DNA of 27,076 nucleotides from Prevotella sp. UBA6994 (GCA_002449845.1 DJXW01000038.1:1219-28294), one strand, 5' to 3'; shown: positions 1 to 8,597, numbered from the stretch's first letter. The notes: generated by a model not told the origin, from the letters alone. Numbers and translations are program-made.

Positions 1-42
1 AAATATTCCGCCAAAAGCGGTGATCCTCCCAGTTTTTTTGCT

Positions 43-50
43 TATCTTTG
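43..50 (+). promoter_or_regulatory. Possible -7 promoter box (TATCTTTG)
   Basis: TATCTTTG fits the Bacteroidales -7 consensus TAnnTTTG. The surrounding 14 bases TTGCTTATCTTTGC recur exactly at 13008-13021, in front of the TPR regulator gene. No convincing -33 TTTG box lies about 20 bases upstream. It would drive the small secreted protein at 158 with a leader of about 100 nt, or the tiny ORF starting at 53. Confidence 0.4.
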
Positions 51-52
51 CC

Positions 53-136
53 ATGTCATTGATGAATTTGCTTATTTTGAATTGCAGCACTAAGGTAAGT
101 GAAAAATCTAACATGGCAAAAATAGTTAAACTATAG
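53..136 (+). CDS. Possible 27-residue peptide or end of an upstream gene
   Basis: An ATG three bases after the TATCTTTG box opens a 27-codon frame with a hydrophobic start and a Cys-Ser pair (LLILNCS), ending at TAG 134-136. The same frame is open back to the left edge of the window, so it may instead be the last codons of a gene cut by the window. No family is recognised. It could also be plain untranslated leader of the gene at 158. Confidence 0.2.
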   Translation: MSLMNLLILNCSTKVSEKSNMAKIVKL

Positions 137-157
137 AGCTACGGATTTTAGGTTGAT

Positions 158-553
158 ATGAAAAAGTTTTATTTTGTTTTTGTGTTGTCAATATCATCTT
201 TGATAAATTGTTTTGGACAACTATCAGCAGCAGATTTGAAAAAAAAGGCTACACAAAGGGAATTACTTAAAGAGTATTACTTGTGTGTGTGCATTACTGA
301 AGGTTTTAAGGACAAACATATTGCAGAAGATGATATATCGCAATCCGTTTACTTTGAAATTCTTAACTATAGCCCAGAAGCGTTTAAAGAGGTTAAGGAT
401 TCTGCAAAACAATTTGTGGAAACCATCAAGCCATCCCCCATTATTGACTTAAACAATAAAAGAGCAATAATAATGAGTTGCATCGAGAAATATAGAAGTA
501 AGAAGACAAAAAAGTTTATTAAGTCATTGGATAAATATTTATTAAAAGATTAG
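158..553 (+). CDS. Small secreted protein resembling Tai4-family immunity proteins
   Basis: 131 residues with an N-terminal signal peptide (hydrophobic residues 5-20, likely cleaved after NCFGQ or nearby). The mature part is about 110 mostly helical residues. It has a Cys-x-Cys motif near residue 44 (LCVCI) and a later MSCIEKY motif. The spacing, with a central SVYFEILNYSPEAF stretch, resembles Bacteroidota members of the Tai4 family, periplasmic proteins that neutralise type VI secretion amidase effectors of the Tae4 family. That match is from memory of the family, not a search. The gene is AT-rich compared with the lpxB/surE block, which suits an accessory gene. No toxin is visible in the window; it could lie left of base 1, or this may be an orphan immunity gene. 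It is convergent with the metallophosphoesterase gene. Confidence 0.55.
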   Translation: MKKFYFVFVLSISSLINCFGQLSAADLKKKATQRELLKEYYLCVCITEGFKDKHIAEDDISQSVYFEILNYSPEAFKEVKDSAKQFVETIKPSPIIDLNNKRAIIMSCIEKYRSKKTKKFIKSLDKYLLKD

Positions 554-642
554 AGTTTGACTATTTGGAAAGATACACTTCAATATTATTACTTGTAATA
601 TCGTTTGTTCACGACTACGGTGGTAGTGCTGCCAGAACGAAA

Positions 643-2148
643 TTAATTTGAGTTTAACAATACATTGACGAGAACAGTGACATCAGCAATATTAATAATA
701 CCATTATTGTCCATGTCAGCTGTCTCTGTGTCATCAACTTGTGTTTCACCAAGGACGATGTTAACCAATGCAACCACATCAGCAATGTCTATCAAGCCAT
801 TTCCGTCGATGTCACCTTTCAATAGGTCTTTTTTTTTAAGTTCGGGCATGGTAATGGTCAGAGTCAGGTCGTTGGTCACGTTTTCCCGTCCTTCCATTCC
901 ATAACAACTGATATTCTTGAGCATACTGTTAAGAACGGCAGATACCTGTTCCCAAGACAATCCCATCTTTTTGATTTTCTGACTCATCGCCTCATTAGAA
1001 ACCAACATGTTCCTGCCAAAATCATACATCGTGAGGAGATTCTTGGCATCTTTCGACTCATGCTCGTTGCCCTCTGCATGTAAGACAAGTGCAAGAGAGG
1101 CAATATCGGCAAGCATCTCATTGTTCACTCTGCTATTGGCAATCTTCTTCAAACTGGCAAGGAGTCGGTTTTTAGCTGTCGTAGAAAAATCTGCATCACT
1201 ATTCAATGTCTTCACATGCCCCGTGGTAATCATCAACTGAGATTTATCCTCGTTGAGAGTGAGTTCTCGGAAATCACAAGGGTAAGAAATGGCAGAACCA
1301 GTAGAAACATCGAAAATATGTTCGGTCAAATCTGCATTGTAGTCTTTGGCAATGTCTGAAGAATGGAAGTGTCCCGTAAAGACAACCCTAACACCGGCAT
1401 CAGCCAACCTGTTGCGAACATTCTCGTAATCGTTGATGAAGGCAGAATTGACAATCTTGTCAACACCGATGAAATGGGGTACTAACGCATGGTGCATCAT
1501 GGCTATCACCTGTTTACCTTGTTCCTTTGCCTGCTGAGCTTGTTCGCAAACCCAGCTCAACGTGGTTTCTGTGAGAGAGCCACTTGTTCCTGAGTCGATA
1601 CCTATCAGCACCAAATCTTTGATGGGCTCACAAGCATACGACAAAGACTTAGCCTCGCGAACGGAATGAGCATCGTAGCCAAACGGAGCATACATCTGTG
1701 CAAACATCTCTGCATCAACCACTTCCGCCTTAGACGAATTTTCGCCATCGAAAATCTTAGCGTTATTGTTGCCTAAGTCATGGTTACCAGGAATAACAAA
1801 GGTCTTTATGCCTGCTAAACGTAGTCTTTCCAACCCCTGAACCACATGTTCATGACTCCATAGTTCACCATCCTTCGTCAAGTCGCCCGTTATCAAGAGC
1901 AAATGAGGCTTTCGTTGCAATACTGTATCCATCAACGCATCGAAAATCTCTTGACTATAATCCAACAATTTGCGATCATTCGACAATGCCGTTTGCCAAG
2001 CCGTACCATCATTGACAATGAGCTTAGAGCTCATCACATGAGTATCAGACAGCACCATCATCTTTGTTTGCGACAAAGACGGCAAAGCAACAAACAAGAT
2101 GAGAACCATCAATCCCATCCTACCAATCATATTCATTATCCTTTTCAT
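643..2148 (-). CDS. Secreted metallophosphoesterase with C-terminal dockerin-like repeats
   Basis: 501 residues from the ATG at 2148, chosen because it gives a clean signal peptide (MKRIMNMIGRMG then a hydrophobic run ending near LSQ27). A 14-residue upstream extension starting at 2190 would spoil it. The calcineurin-like metal site is complete: LSDTH (D35, H37), ITGDL (D89), PGNHD (N122, H123), a His pair in MMHH, and GHFH. The family hydrolyses phosphomono- or diesters with a two-metal centre; the substrate is unknown. The last ~55 residues form two Ca-binding loop repeats, each followed by IADV-ALVN-type helices, as in type I dockerins. It is the last gene of the surE-lpxB-HAD operon, 52 nt behind its neighbour, and probably acts in the periplasm or at the surface. 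No promoter is seen in the short gap. Confidence 0.85.
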   Translation of the reverse strand: MKRIMNMIGRMGLMVLILFVALPSLSQTKMMVLSDTHVMSSKLIVNDGTAWQTALSNDRKLLDYSQEIFDALMDTVLQRKPHLLLITGDLTKDGELWSHEHVVQGLERLRLAGIKTFVIPGNHDLGNNNAKIFDGENSSKAEVVDAEMFAQMYAPFGYDAHSVREAKSLSYACEPIKDLVLIGIDSGTSGSLTETTLSWVCEQAQQAKEQGKQVIAMMHHALVPHFIGVDKIVNSAFINDYENVRNRLADAGVRVVFTGHFHSSDIAKDYNADLTEHIFDVSTGSAISYPCDFRELTLNEDKSQLMITTGHVKTLNSDADFSTTAKNRLLASLKKIANSRVNNEMLADIASLALVLHAEGNEHESKDAKNLLTMYDFGRNMLVSNEAMSQKIKKMGLSWEQVSAVLNSMLKNISCYGMEGRENVTNDLTLTITMPELKKKDLLKGDIDGNGLIDIADVVALVNIVLGETQVDDTETADMDNNGIINIADVTVLVNVLLNSN

Positions 2149-2200
2149 CCTTTTTATCTTAAAACATAGGGTTACCAGGCCATCTGGCATTTACCATACT

Positions 2201-2638
2201 CTAAAAGCCAAACCACCTTCTTTTCTTCTTGGGCTGTTCTTCCAAAGTTTGTTGCTCTTTGCTCTTGTTGCGAATCTCGCGAAGAATGGCCCGATAGGTT
2301 AGATTCTCGTGAATCATACGATACACCAGTTCCCAATCCCACGGTCCACCGATGTTGCAATCATCAATAAACACATCAGCATGAAGCTTTCGAGAAGGAG
2401 CATGTTCACGATGATCCTCGTAGATACTCTCGTTGATAGACGCAAACTGCACACCACGAGAAAGGCACCATTCTATAGCCTCATCCAAGAGAGGTCCCTC
2501 ACGTACCGTCCATAATATGAGCTTATGCCCATCTTCCATCAGCTTGCGCAACACTTCCGTTGCATGAGGTCTCTCCTCTCCTATCTTTGGATACATGTGT
2601 TCTACCACCGTTCCATCAAAATCTACTGCAATAGTCAT
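2201..2638 (-). CDS. HAD-superfamily hydrolase, small cytoplasmic phosphatase-like protein
   Basis: 145 residues. It starts with the HAD motif I, VDFDGTVV (nucleophile D6 and acid/base D8), continues with LILWTVRE (motif II Thr), and has a late DVFIDDCN segment (motif IV acidic pair). There is no large cap domain, and the length suits the short HAD proteins annotated as BT_0820-like in Bacteroidales. No signal peptide, so cytoplasmic. The C-terminus is basic and ends in KKKRRWFGF. The substrate cannot be read from the sequence. The gene lies 20 nt downstream of lpxB and is probably cotranscribed, which hints at a role near envelope synthesis, but this is only context. Confidence 0.8.
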   Translation of the reverse strand: MTIAVDFDGTVVEHMYPKIGEERPHATEVLRKLMEDGHKLILWTVREGPLLDEAIEWCLSRGVQFASINESIYEDHREHAPSRKLHADVFIDDCNIGGPWDWELVYRMIHENLTYRAILREIRNKSKEQQTLEEQPKKKRRWFGF

Positions 2639-2658
2639 ATTTATACCTTATTTATATA

Positions 2659-3798
2659 TTATGTCTTTTTCAAAAGTTGAACCATCTTGCGAGCGGCATT
2701 GTCTGGGGCAACAAAATCTCCAAGCGCACGATGAACGTCCTGATACTCATCCAACATGATTTGCCTACATGGGTTGCCAGGCAGAAGTTTGGTTATTTCG
2801 TCCTTGATAAGAGACACCTGAAACTTGTCCGCCATTAATTCCTTGACGATTTCCTTATCGGCTATCAAGTTTACCAATGAGATATATTTCACCTTGATAA
2901 TATGGTTGAATGCAAATCGGATGAGCATAGGAAGTGGCGTTTCATAGCAGACCACCTGCGGAACATTGAAAAGAGCCGTTTCCAACGTTGCCGTTCCACT
3001 GGTGACAAGAGCCGCCGTTGCATGAGAAAGCAAGGCATACGTATCGTTGTGTACGATTTTCACCCGTGTTCCCTCTATGAATTTCGCATAATACGCATCG
3101 TCTATGGAAGGTGCTCCTGCCAGGACCAGCTGGTATTCGTGCTGATCATCAACTGCCTTGATCATATCAGGAAGATTGTCTTTGATTTCTTGTTTCCTGC
3201 TACCTGCCAGAAGAGCGATAACAAGCTTGTCTTCAAGTGTATTTCTCTGGACAAACTGTTTAAAAGTTTCATGATAATTACCTTTAAACTTACGCACTTC
3301 GTCAGCCGTGGGATTACCTACGTAATGAATGGGATAGTGATGTTTTTGTTCAAAGAAAGGAACCTCAAAGGGAAGAATGGAGAACAACTCATCTACATAT
3401 TGCTTGATGCTCTTGATGCGCCATTCTTTCCAAGCCCAAATCTTGGGTGAGATATAATAATAGACGGGAATCTGGGTGTGCTGGTGTACATACTTGGCTA
3501 TACTGAGGTTAAATCCAGGATAGTCAACGAGTATCACCACATCTGGTTTCCAACGGGTTATGTCTTTCTTGCACCATGACATATTACGGAAGATAGTGGG
3601 CAAATGCAACAACACGGGAACGAATCCCATGTAAGCCAAATCCTTATAATGCTTCACTCGTTCTCCTCCTACAGCCGACATCATATCGCCTCCGAAGAAG
3701 CGAAATTCGGCTTGTGCATCTTCACGTTTCAAAGATGCCATCAAGTGAGACGCATGTAAGTCTCCACTGGCTTCACCTACTATCAAATAATATCTCAT
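2659..3798 (-). CDS. lpxB: Lipid-A-disaccharide synthase
   Basis: 379 residues, the usual length for LpxB (family GT19). The enzyme joins UDP-2,3-diacylglucosamine and lipid X to form the disaccharide core of lipid A, on the inner face of the inner membrane. Visible hallmarks are the N-terminal GEASGDLHASHLM, the FGGDMM segment, VDYPGFN, YYISPKIWAW, LAGSRKQEI, and the C-terminal donor-site region TSGTATLETAL with VCYETP. The ATG at 3798 is preferred; two more codons back to a TTG at 3804 are possible but unneeded. It follows surE by 9 nt and precedes the HAD gene by 20 nt, so cotranscription is very likely. It shows that the host is a Gram-negative bacterium with an LPS-type envelope. Confidence 0.97.
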   Translation of the reverse strand: MRYYLIVGEASGDLHASHLMASLKREDAQAEFRFFGGDMMSAVGGERVKHYKDLAYMGFVPVLLHLPTIFRNMSWCKKDITRWKPDVVILVDYPGFNLSIAKYVHQHTQIPVYYYISPKIWAWKEWRIKSIKQYVDELFSILPFEVPFFEQKHHYPIHYVGNPTADEVRKFKGNYHETFKQFVQRNTLEDKLVIALLAGSRKQEIKDNLPDMIKAVDDQHEYQLVLAGAPSIDDAYYAKFIEGTRVKIVHNDTYALLSHATAALVTSGTATLETALFNVPQVVCYETPLPMLIRFAFNHIIKVKYISLVNLIADKEIVKELMADKFQVSLIKDEITKLLPGNPCRQIMLDEYQDVHRALGDFVAPDNAARKMVQLLKKT

Positions 3799-3807
3799 TG
3801 TCAATAT

Positions 3808-4584
3808 TTATTTCCACAAGTCCCAACCTCTCACCACATTCATGAAGTCGTATGCCGTGACATCTATTAACGTGGGAGTGATTGCCACAAAATTGTGATT
3901 CAATGCCCATTGGTCAGTATCTTCTGCCTCGGGCTCATCATTTTGGTATTGCCCCACCATCCAGTAATAATCATAACCACGTGGGTGACGGGCTTTCACC
4001 ACCTCGTTCACCCATCTTCCAAACGTCATTCTGCAAACCTTCACACCATCAAAACGCTCAGAAGCGGGGAAGTTGACATTCAGGCAGATACCCTTGGGCA
4101 ATCCCTCTGCCAAAACCTTTCTCACGATAATCTCGACGTATGGGCGCAGAGGTTCTAAATTGGCATGAACATCATAATAACAACTGGAGAAGGCAATGGA
4201 AGGAATATACTTCAGACACCCTTCCAAGGCTACGCCCACCGTACCCGAATAATGATTGTTCACCGTAGAGTTGTCGCCGTGGTTGATTCCACCAATGACC
4301 AAGTCGGGGATTCTTCCGTTGCAAAGTTGGTCTATCGCCAACTTGACGCAATCCACCGGAGTACCATTGCAAGACCATACCTCTACGTCGCCAATATTCT
4401 CTTGTCTGTTCAGCAATAGATACTTCGTTGCCGAGAAAGCACACGAGAACCCAGAACGACCAGAATCGGGTGCGCACACCAAGACGTCAGCCAAGTCTTT
4501 TACCACATCCACCAACAATCTTATGCCATAAGAATCGTATCCATCATCGTTGGAAATAAGAACGAAAGGTCTATGTTGATTCAT
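3808..4584 (-). CDS. surE: 5'/3'-nucleotidase SurE
   Basis: 258 residues from the ATG at 4584; a TTG three codons upstream (4593) is a weaker start. SurE is a metal-dependent nucleoside-monophosphate phosphatase (survival protein) of the cytoplasm. The sequence shows the family metal and active-site motifs: ISNDDGYDS (D13, D14), APDSGRSGFS, NGTPVDCV and GINHGDN. It is the first gene of the minus-strand operon, followed by lpxB after 9 nt, and is divergent from parA. A candidate -7 box at 4605-4612 would give a very short leader. Nothing unusual in length or motifs. Confidence 0.95.
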   Translation of the reverse strand: MNQHRPFVLISNDDGYDSYGIRLLVDVVKDLADVLVCAPDSGRSGFSCAFSATKYLLLNRQENIGDVEVWSCNGTPVDCVKLAIDQLCNGRIPDLVIGGINHGDNSTVNNHYSGTVGVALEGCLKYIPSIAFSSCYYDVHANLEPLRPYVEIIVRKVLAEGLPKGICLNVNFPASERFDGVKVCRMTFGRWVNEVVKARHPRGYDYYWMVGQYQNDEPEAEDTDQWALNHNFVAITPTLIDVTAYDFMNVVRGWDLWK

Positions 4585-4604
4585 GAATTTCAAATATTTT
4601 CGTG

Positions 4605-4612
4605 CAAAAGTA
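4605..4612 (-). promoter_or_regulatory. Candidate -7 box for the surE-lpxB operon
   Basis: On the minus strand this reads TACTTTTG, matching TAnnTTTG. It ends 20 bases before the surE ATG, giving a leader of roughly 13-16 nt. No clear -33 TTTG box is visible. It is about 40 bp from the opposing parA box, so the two operons would be fired from one divergent promoter region. Confidence 0.5.
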
Positions 4613-4653
4613 CGAAAAAAGGTTTAAAATACATCTTTCTCACATAAAATATG

Positions 4654-4661
4654 TAACTTTG
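4654..4661 (+). promoter_or_regulatory. Candidate -7 box for the parAB operon
   Basis: TAACTTTG fits TAnnTTTG exactly. Transcription would start near 4667, giving a leader of about 50 nt before parA. The -33 position has no clear TTTG. Confidence 0.5.
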
Positions 4662-4677
4662 CACTCTAATTTTTCAT

Positions 4678-4707
4678 GATGGAACCCATTTCCATCTGAT
4701 TTAAGGA
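4678..4707 (+). promoter_or_regulatory. 5' leader hairpin and ribosome-binding site of parA
   Basis: GATGGAA (4678-4684) and TTCCATC (4690-4696) form a perfect 7-bp stem with a 5-nt loop. It is followed by AAGGA (4703-4707), 8 nt before the parA ATG. The hairpin sits in the predicted leader just ahead of the ribosome-binding site, so it could influence translation; a role is not proven. Confidence 0.35.
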
Positions 4708-4715
4708 CATAAAAA

Positions 4716-5480
4716 ATGGCAAAAATCATTGCATTAGCAAATCAAAAAGGTGGTGTAGGAAAGACTACGACCACCATTAACTTAGCAGCATCATTGGCTA
4801 CACTTGAAAAGACAGTACTGGTGGTTGACGCTGATCCACAGGCAAACGCCTCCAGTGGATTGGGCGTGAACATCCAAGAGATTGACTGTTCACTTTACGA
4901 ATGTATCATCGACAAAGCTGACGTGCGTGATGCTATCTATACGACCGACATTGAAGGACTTGACATCATACCGAGCCATATCGACTTAGTAGGAGCAGAA
5001 ATAGAAATGCTCAATTTGGATAACCGTGAGAAAGTGGTGAAGAACTTCCTGGATACTATTTCTCCAGAATACGACTATATCCTCATCGACTGTAGTCCGT
5101 CATTGGGATTGATTACCGTCAATGCCCTCACGGCAGCCGACTCAGTGATCATCCCCGTGCAATGTGAATACTTCGCATTGGAAGGAATCAGCAAATTGCT
5201 GAACACCATCAGAATCATTAAAAGCAAGTTGAATCCGAAACTTGAAATAGAAGGGTTCCTCCTGACGATGTATGACAGTCGTTTGCGTCTGGCAAACCAG
5301 ATATACGATGAAGTGAAACGCCACTTCCAGGAACTTGTTTTCAAGACCGTTATCCAAAGAAACGTGAAACTCAGCGAGAGCCCCAGTCATGGATTGCCCG
5401 TCATACTTTATGACACGGAATCTACCGGAGCGAAAAACCACCTTGCATTAGCGAAAGAAATCATCAATAAAAACAGTTGA
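4716..5480 (+). CDS. parA: Chromosome partitioning ATPase ParA/Soj
   Basis: 254 residues, typical for chromosomal ParA (Soj) of the MinD/ParA ATPase class. The deviant Walker A motif KGGVGKTTTT has the signature lysine K11 and catalytic K16. VDADPQANAS gives the switch I region and ILIDCSPSLG the Walker B Asp. There is no N-terminal HTH, as expected for a chromosomal rather than a plasmid type Ia protein. With ParB it moves and segregates replication origins by ATP-dependent binding to nucleoid DNA. The start is well supported by AAGGA at 4703-4707. The gap to parB is 11 nt. Both are followed by envelope and stringent-response genes in what looks like one long operon. Confidence 0.96.
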   Translation: MAKIIALANQKGGVGKTTTTINLAASLATLEKTVLVVDADPQANASSGLGVNIQEIDCSLYECIIDKADVRDAIYTTDIEGLDIIPSHIDLVGAEIEMLNLDNREKVVKNFLDTISPEYDYILIDCSPSLGLITVNALTAADSVIIPVQCEYFALEGISKLLNTIRIIKSKLNPKLEIEGFLLTMYDSRLRLANQIYDEVKRHFQELVFKTVIQRNVKLSESPSHGLPVILYDTESTGAKNHLALAKEIINKNS

Positions 5481-5491
5481 CATATACTCCC

Positions 5492-6418
5492 ATGGCAGTA
5501 CACAAGAAATACAACAAAAGCGCATTAGGAAGAGGACTTGACGATATACAGGGTAAAGGCCTCGATGCACTGATAGACACCACGGGCGTCAATGCCCAAG
5601 GTAGTTCTACCATCAATGAGGTACCCATCAATTTCATCGAGGCTAACCCCAACCAGCCTCGTAGGGAATTTGACCCTGAAGCATTGCAGGAACTGGCAAT
5701 CAGCATTCGACAAATAGGCATCATACAACCCATCACCGTTAGGCAAACGGCTGAGAACCGCTATCAAATCATTGCCGGCGAACGTCGTTGGCGTGCTTCA
5801 CAACTGGCTGGGCTCACCGCCATTCCTGCCTATATCCGTACCATCAACGACGAAAACGTGATGGAGATGGCATTGGTGGAAAACATTCAGCGTGAAGACT
5901 TGAATGCCATTGAGATAGCATTGGCTTACGAGCATCTGCTCAGGAATAGCGGAATGACTCAGGAAAAGGTGAGCGAGCGTGTAGGAAAGAGTCGTACTGC
6001 CATCACCAACTACTTGAGATTGCTGAAGCTTCCTGCACAGGTGCAGATGGCTCTTCAGAAGAAGGAGATAGACATGGGACATGCTCGTGCTCTGCTTGCC
6101 GTAGATAGTCCATCATTGCAAATCAAGTTGTTCAAGGAAACACAGAAGAATGGTTATTCTGTGCGCAAGGTGGAAGAACTGGCACAGAGGATGAAGAATG
6201 GCGAAAACCTGGAAGAGAGTAAGAAGAACATGGGTAAGTCTCATCTGCCTGAAGAGTTTAACATGCTTCGTAACCAACTCTCTGCATTCTTTTCAGCCAA
6301 GGTGCAAATGACTTGCTCCCCTAAAGGAAAGGGTAAAATCACCATTCCGTTCGACAATGAAGAGGAATTGGAACACATCATGAACGTATTCGATAAGTTG
6401 AACGCAAACAATCAGTGA
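5492..6418 (+). CDS. parB: Chromosome partitioning protein ParB (Spo0J-like CTPase)
   Basis: 308 residues from the ATG at 5492; a TTG at 5477 overlapping the parA stop would add five residues that look like spacer. The order is a basic N-terminus with ALGRGLDDI, the ParB/Spo0J nuclease-like CTP-binding domain (INFIEANPNQPRREF to about residue 130), the GERRWRA motif that contacts nucleotide, and VENIQREDLN. A central helix-turn-helix follows (SERVGKSRTAITNYLRLLKLP), then a C-terminal dimerisation region. ParB loads on parS sites and forms sliding clamps in a CTP-dependent way. No consensus parS palindrome was found in the window. The stop overlaps the next gene's start by 4 nt. Confidence 0.95.
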   Translation: MAVHKKYNKSALGRGLDDIQGKGLDALIDTTGVNAQGSSTINEVPINFIEANPNQPRREFDPEALQELAISIRQIGIIQPITVRQTAENRYQIIAGERRWRASQLAGLTAIPAYIRTINDENVMEMALVENIQREDLNAIEIALAYEHLLRNSGMTQEKVSERVGKSRTAITNYLRLLKLPAQVQMALQKKEIDMGHARALLAVDSPSLQIKLFKETQKNGYSVRKVEELAQRMKNGENLEESKKNMGKSHLPEEFNMLRNQLSAFFSAKVQMTCSPKGKGKITIPFDNEEELEHIMNVFDKLNANNQ

Positions 6419-7170
6419 ATAGAATCCATTCGATAAAGGCACGTTTCTGTATGACCATTGGCATTTGGCTGATGTGTGTAACATATATCTTTGCGGAACC
6501 ATGCGATTCCGTAAAGCCTATGATGACCGACAGCATACTAACCATCGAAAAGCCTGATTCCCTTCTCAATATCGTCAAGGATTCTACCACTACACGTATT
6601 TCCTTGGTTTCCACCGACTCATTACCGCAACCCAAGCAAAAGCGCGATTGGAAATCATGGAGACCCAATCCCAAGAAAGCATTGTGGCTGGCTATCGTCA
6701 TCCCCGGTGCAGGACAAATATACAACAGGAAATTCTGGAAGCTCCCCATCATTTACGGTGGATTTGTGGGATGTGCTTATGCCATGCGGTGGAACAACAT
6801 GATGTATCACGACTACGCCCAAGCATATCTTGATCTCAAGGATAATGACCCCAGCACAAAGAGTTATACTAAATTCCAACGGTTAGGGACAAGAATTACA
6901 CCTGCTTATCAGTCGCATTACGAGGAATTGTTTAAGAATCGTAAAGACCGATACCGCAGATGGCGTGACCTTAGCTTCTTCGTGATGTGCGGTGTATATG
7001 CCATCTCTATCATCGACGCATACGTAGATGCCTCTCTCTCAGAGTTTGACATCTCAGGTGACTTGACTATGCGTGTAACTCCCGCAATTATCAACAGCCA
7101 AGGCAACAAACTGGATATGAACCCTATCAAATCTTCTGCCATCGGCTTACAATGTAGTTTATTTTTTTAA
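6415..7170 (+). CDS. DUF5683 envelope protein
   Basis: 251 residues if started at GTG 6415, which overlaps the parB stop as GTGA. The start is supported because the first 12 residues give the positively charged part of a signal peptide (NRIHSIKARF before TIGIWLMCVTYIF). An ATG at 6451 is the alternative. The middle carries the family core WRPNPKKALWLAIVIPGAGQ followed by IYNRKFWK, a short hydrophobic pair typical of DUF5683 membrane proteins of Bacteroidota, and a further hydrophobic segment (FFVMCGVYAISII). Function is not known. The steady position between parB and the lytic transglycosylase suggests an envelope job. Translational coupling with parB is likely. Confidence 0.8.
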   Translation: MNRIHSIKARFCMTIGIWLMCVTYIFAEPCDSVKPMMTDSILTIEKPDSLLNIVKDSTTTRISLVSTDSLPQPKQKRDWKSWRPNPKKALWLAIVIPGAGQIYNRKFWKLPIIYGGFVGCAYAMRWNNMMYHDYAQAYLDLKDNDPSTKSYTKFQRLGTRITPAYQSHYEELFKNRKDRYRRWRDLSFFVMCGVYAISIIDAYVDASLSEFDISGDLTMRVTPAIINSQGNKLDMNPIKSSAIGLQCSLFF

Positions 7171-7191
7171 TCAAAGACATATATATAATAC

Positions 7192-8580
7192 ATGAAGAGA
7201 ATATATTTGACAATAGTATCTGTACTCCTATTTTTGCCATTGCCTTTGTTGGCTCAAATCAACGAGAACATTGGCACTTACGATGAAGACGAAGCGGTAT
7301 TCATAACCAATGAAGAAGGTGAACGTGAGGAAATAGACTTACCAGAATCCATGACTTACGACTTGGACAGCTTGCTCTATGACTATCACCAAAAGACTTA
7401 CTTATCTATAGACAGCACCTGCAACTTGCCAAACGTGAATCCTTCTTTTACCGATGAGGAAATCATTGCCAAATTGAAAAGACTTCCTACCATCATGGAA
7501 ATGCCTTTCAACAAAATAGTGAGACAGTTTATCGACAAATATAGCGAGGGCAGATTGCGCCGTACCATCAGCTTGATGCTTGGAGCTGAGAATTTCTTCA
7601 TGCCTATCTTCGAGGAAGCACTTGAGAGCTATGGGCTGCCGTTGGAACTCAAGTATCTGCCTATCGTAGAATCTGCCCTTAACCCACGGGCTATATCCAG
7701 GGCTGGAGCTACGGGCTTGTGGCAGTTTATGTTGGCTACAGGCAAGACTTACGGACTTGAAGTAAACTCTCTCGTTGATGAGCGATGCGACCCGATATTA
7801 TCTACATACGCAGCTGCTCATTACCTGAGCGACTTATACCGTATCTTTGGTGATTGGAACTTGGTGATTGCGGCTTACAACTGTGGTCCCGACAATATCA
7901 AGAAAGCTATTCATCGCGCCAATGGCGAACGCGACTATTGGCAAATTTATCCTTATTTGCCAAGGGAGACTCGCGGTTATGTTCCCTCTTTCATTGCCGT
8001 CAATTATATGATGAACTACTATTGCGACCACAACATTTGTCCTTTACGCGCAAAATTGCCAGAAAAGACCGATACGATCATGGTTGACCGCGACGTTCAC
8101 ATGGAACAAATATCCAATGTGTTGGGCATTGACATCGAGCAACTGAAAGAACTCAATCCGCAATATCGCCATAACATCATCAATGGCAACAACAAATTGT
8201 CTGCCTTGCGCCTTCCGGCGAAATACATCAATGCTTTCATCGACAACGAAGACTCCATCTATGCGTATAATGCAAGCGAACTGCTGAATCGTCGTTTGAT
8301 AGTAGATGTGAGAGAGGAAGAACCTGTGGTCAGGTCTTCCAGCAGGAGCAGGTCTTATAGCTACTCTTCATCCAGATACTCCAAACATTCATATAGCTCT
8401 TCCAAAAGCAGCAAACGCAAGTCGCGCAGAGGTAGGGGAAGCAGCGACGTAACCGTCAAGAAAGGAGACACGCTATCGTCTATCGCCAAACGCAACGGCA
8501 CAACTGTAGAAAAGCTCAAGAAATTGAATAAGTTAAAAGGAAGTTTTATTAAAAAAGGTGCTAAGATTAAGGTGAAATAA
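7192..8580 (+). CDS. Membrane-bound lytic murein transglycosylase, MltD-like, with LysM
   Basis: 462 residues with a signal peptide (residues 1-21, ending LLAQ). The SLT domain spans about residues 140-260: LKYLPIVESALNP holds the catalytic glutamate E160, then ATGLWQFM and the late AAYNCGPDNI motif. These enzymes cleave peptidoglycan between MurNAc and GlcNAc and leave 1,6-anhydro ends. A LysM-like stretch follows (about residues 300-345), then a long Ser/Arg/Lys-rich linker (about 380-420). A clear C-terminal LysM starts at VKKGDTLSSIAKRNGTT and binds peptidoglycan. The position 21 nt after DUF5683 and 17 nt before rsh suggests one transcript. Periplasmic; no lipobox Cys is seen. Confidence 0.93.
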   Translation: MKRIYLTIVSVLLFLPLPLLAQINENIGTYDEDEAVFITNEEGEREEIDLPESMTYDLDSLLYDYHQKTYLSIDSTCNLPNVNPSFTDEEIIAKLKRLPTIMEMPFNKIVRQFIDKYSEGRLRRTISLMLGAENFFMPIFEEALESYGLPLELKYLPIVESALNPRAISRAGATGLWQFMLATGKTYGLEVNSLVDERCDPILSTYAAAHYLSDLYRIFGDWNLVIAAYNCGPDNIKKAIHRANGERDYWQIYPYLPRETRGYVPSFIAVNYMMNYYCDHNICPLRAKLPEKTDTIMVDRDVHMEQISNVLGIDIEQLKELNPQYRHNIINGNNKLSALRLPAKYINAFIDNEDSIYAYNASELLNRRLIVDVREEEPVVRSSSRSRSYSYSSSRYSKHSYSSSKSSKRKSRRGRGSSDVTVKKGDTLSSIAKRNGTTVEKLKKLNKLKGSFIKKGAKIKVK

Positions 8581-8597
8581 ATATAGGAGAAAGAAAC

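Noticed and set aside
3972..3990. CCACGTGG-centred sites here and near 10548 as parS
   Set aside because: Only the central 8 bases are symmetric; the outer TGTT...AACA arms of parS are missing, and both lie within coding sequence of surE and rsh.
5477..5491. TTG start for parB at 5477 (likewise TTG at 3804 for lpxB, 4593 for surE, 13008 for the regulator)
   Set aside because: In each case an ATG a few codons downstream fits the family N-terminus or the signal peptide better.
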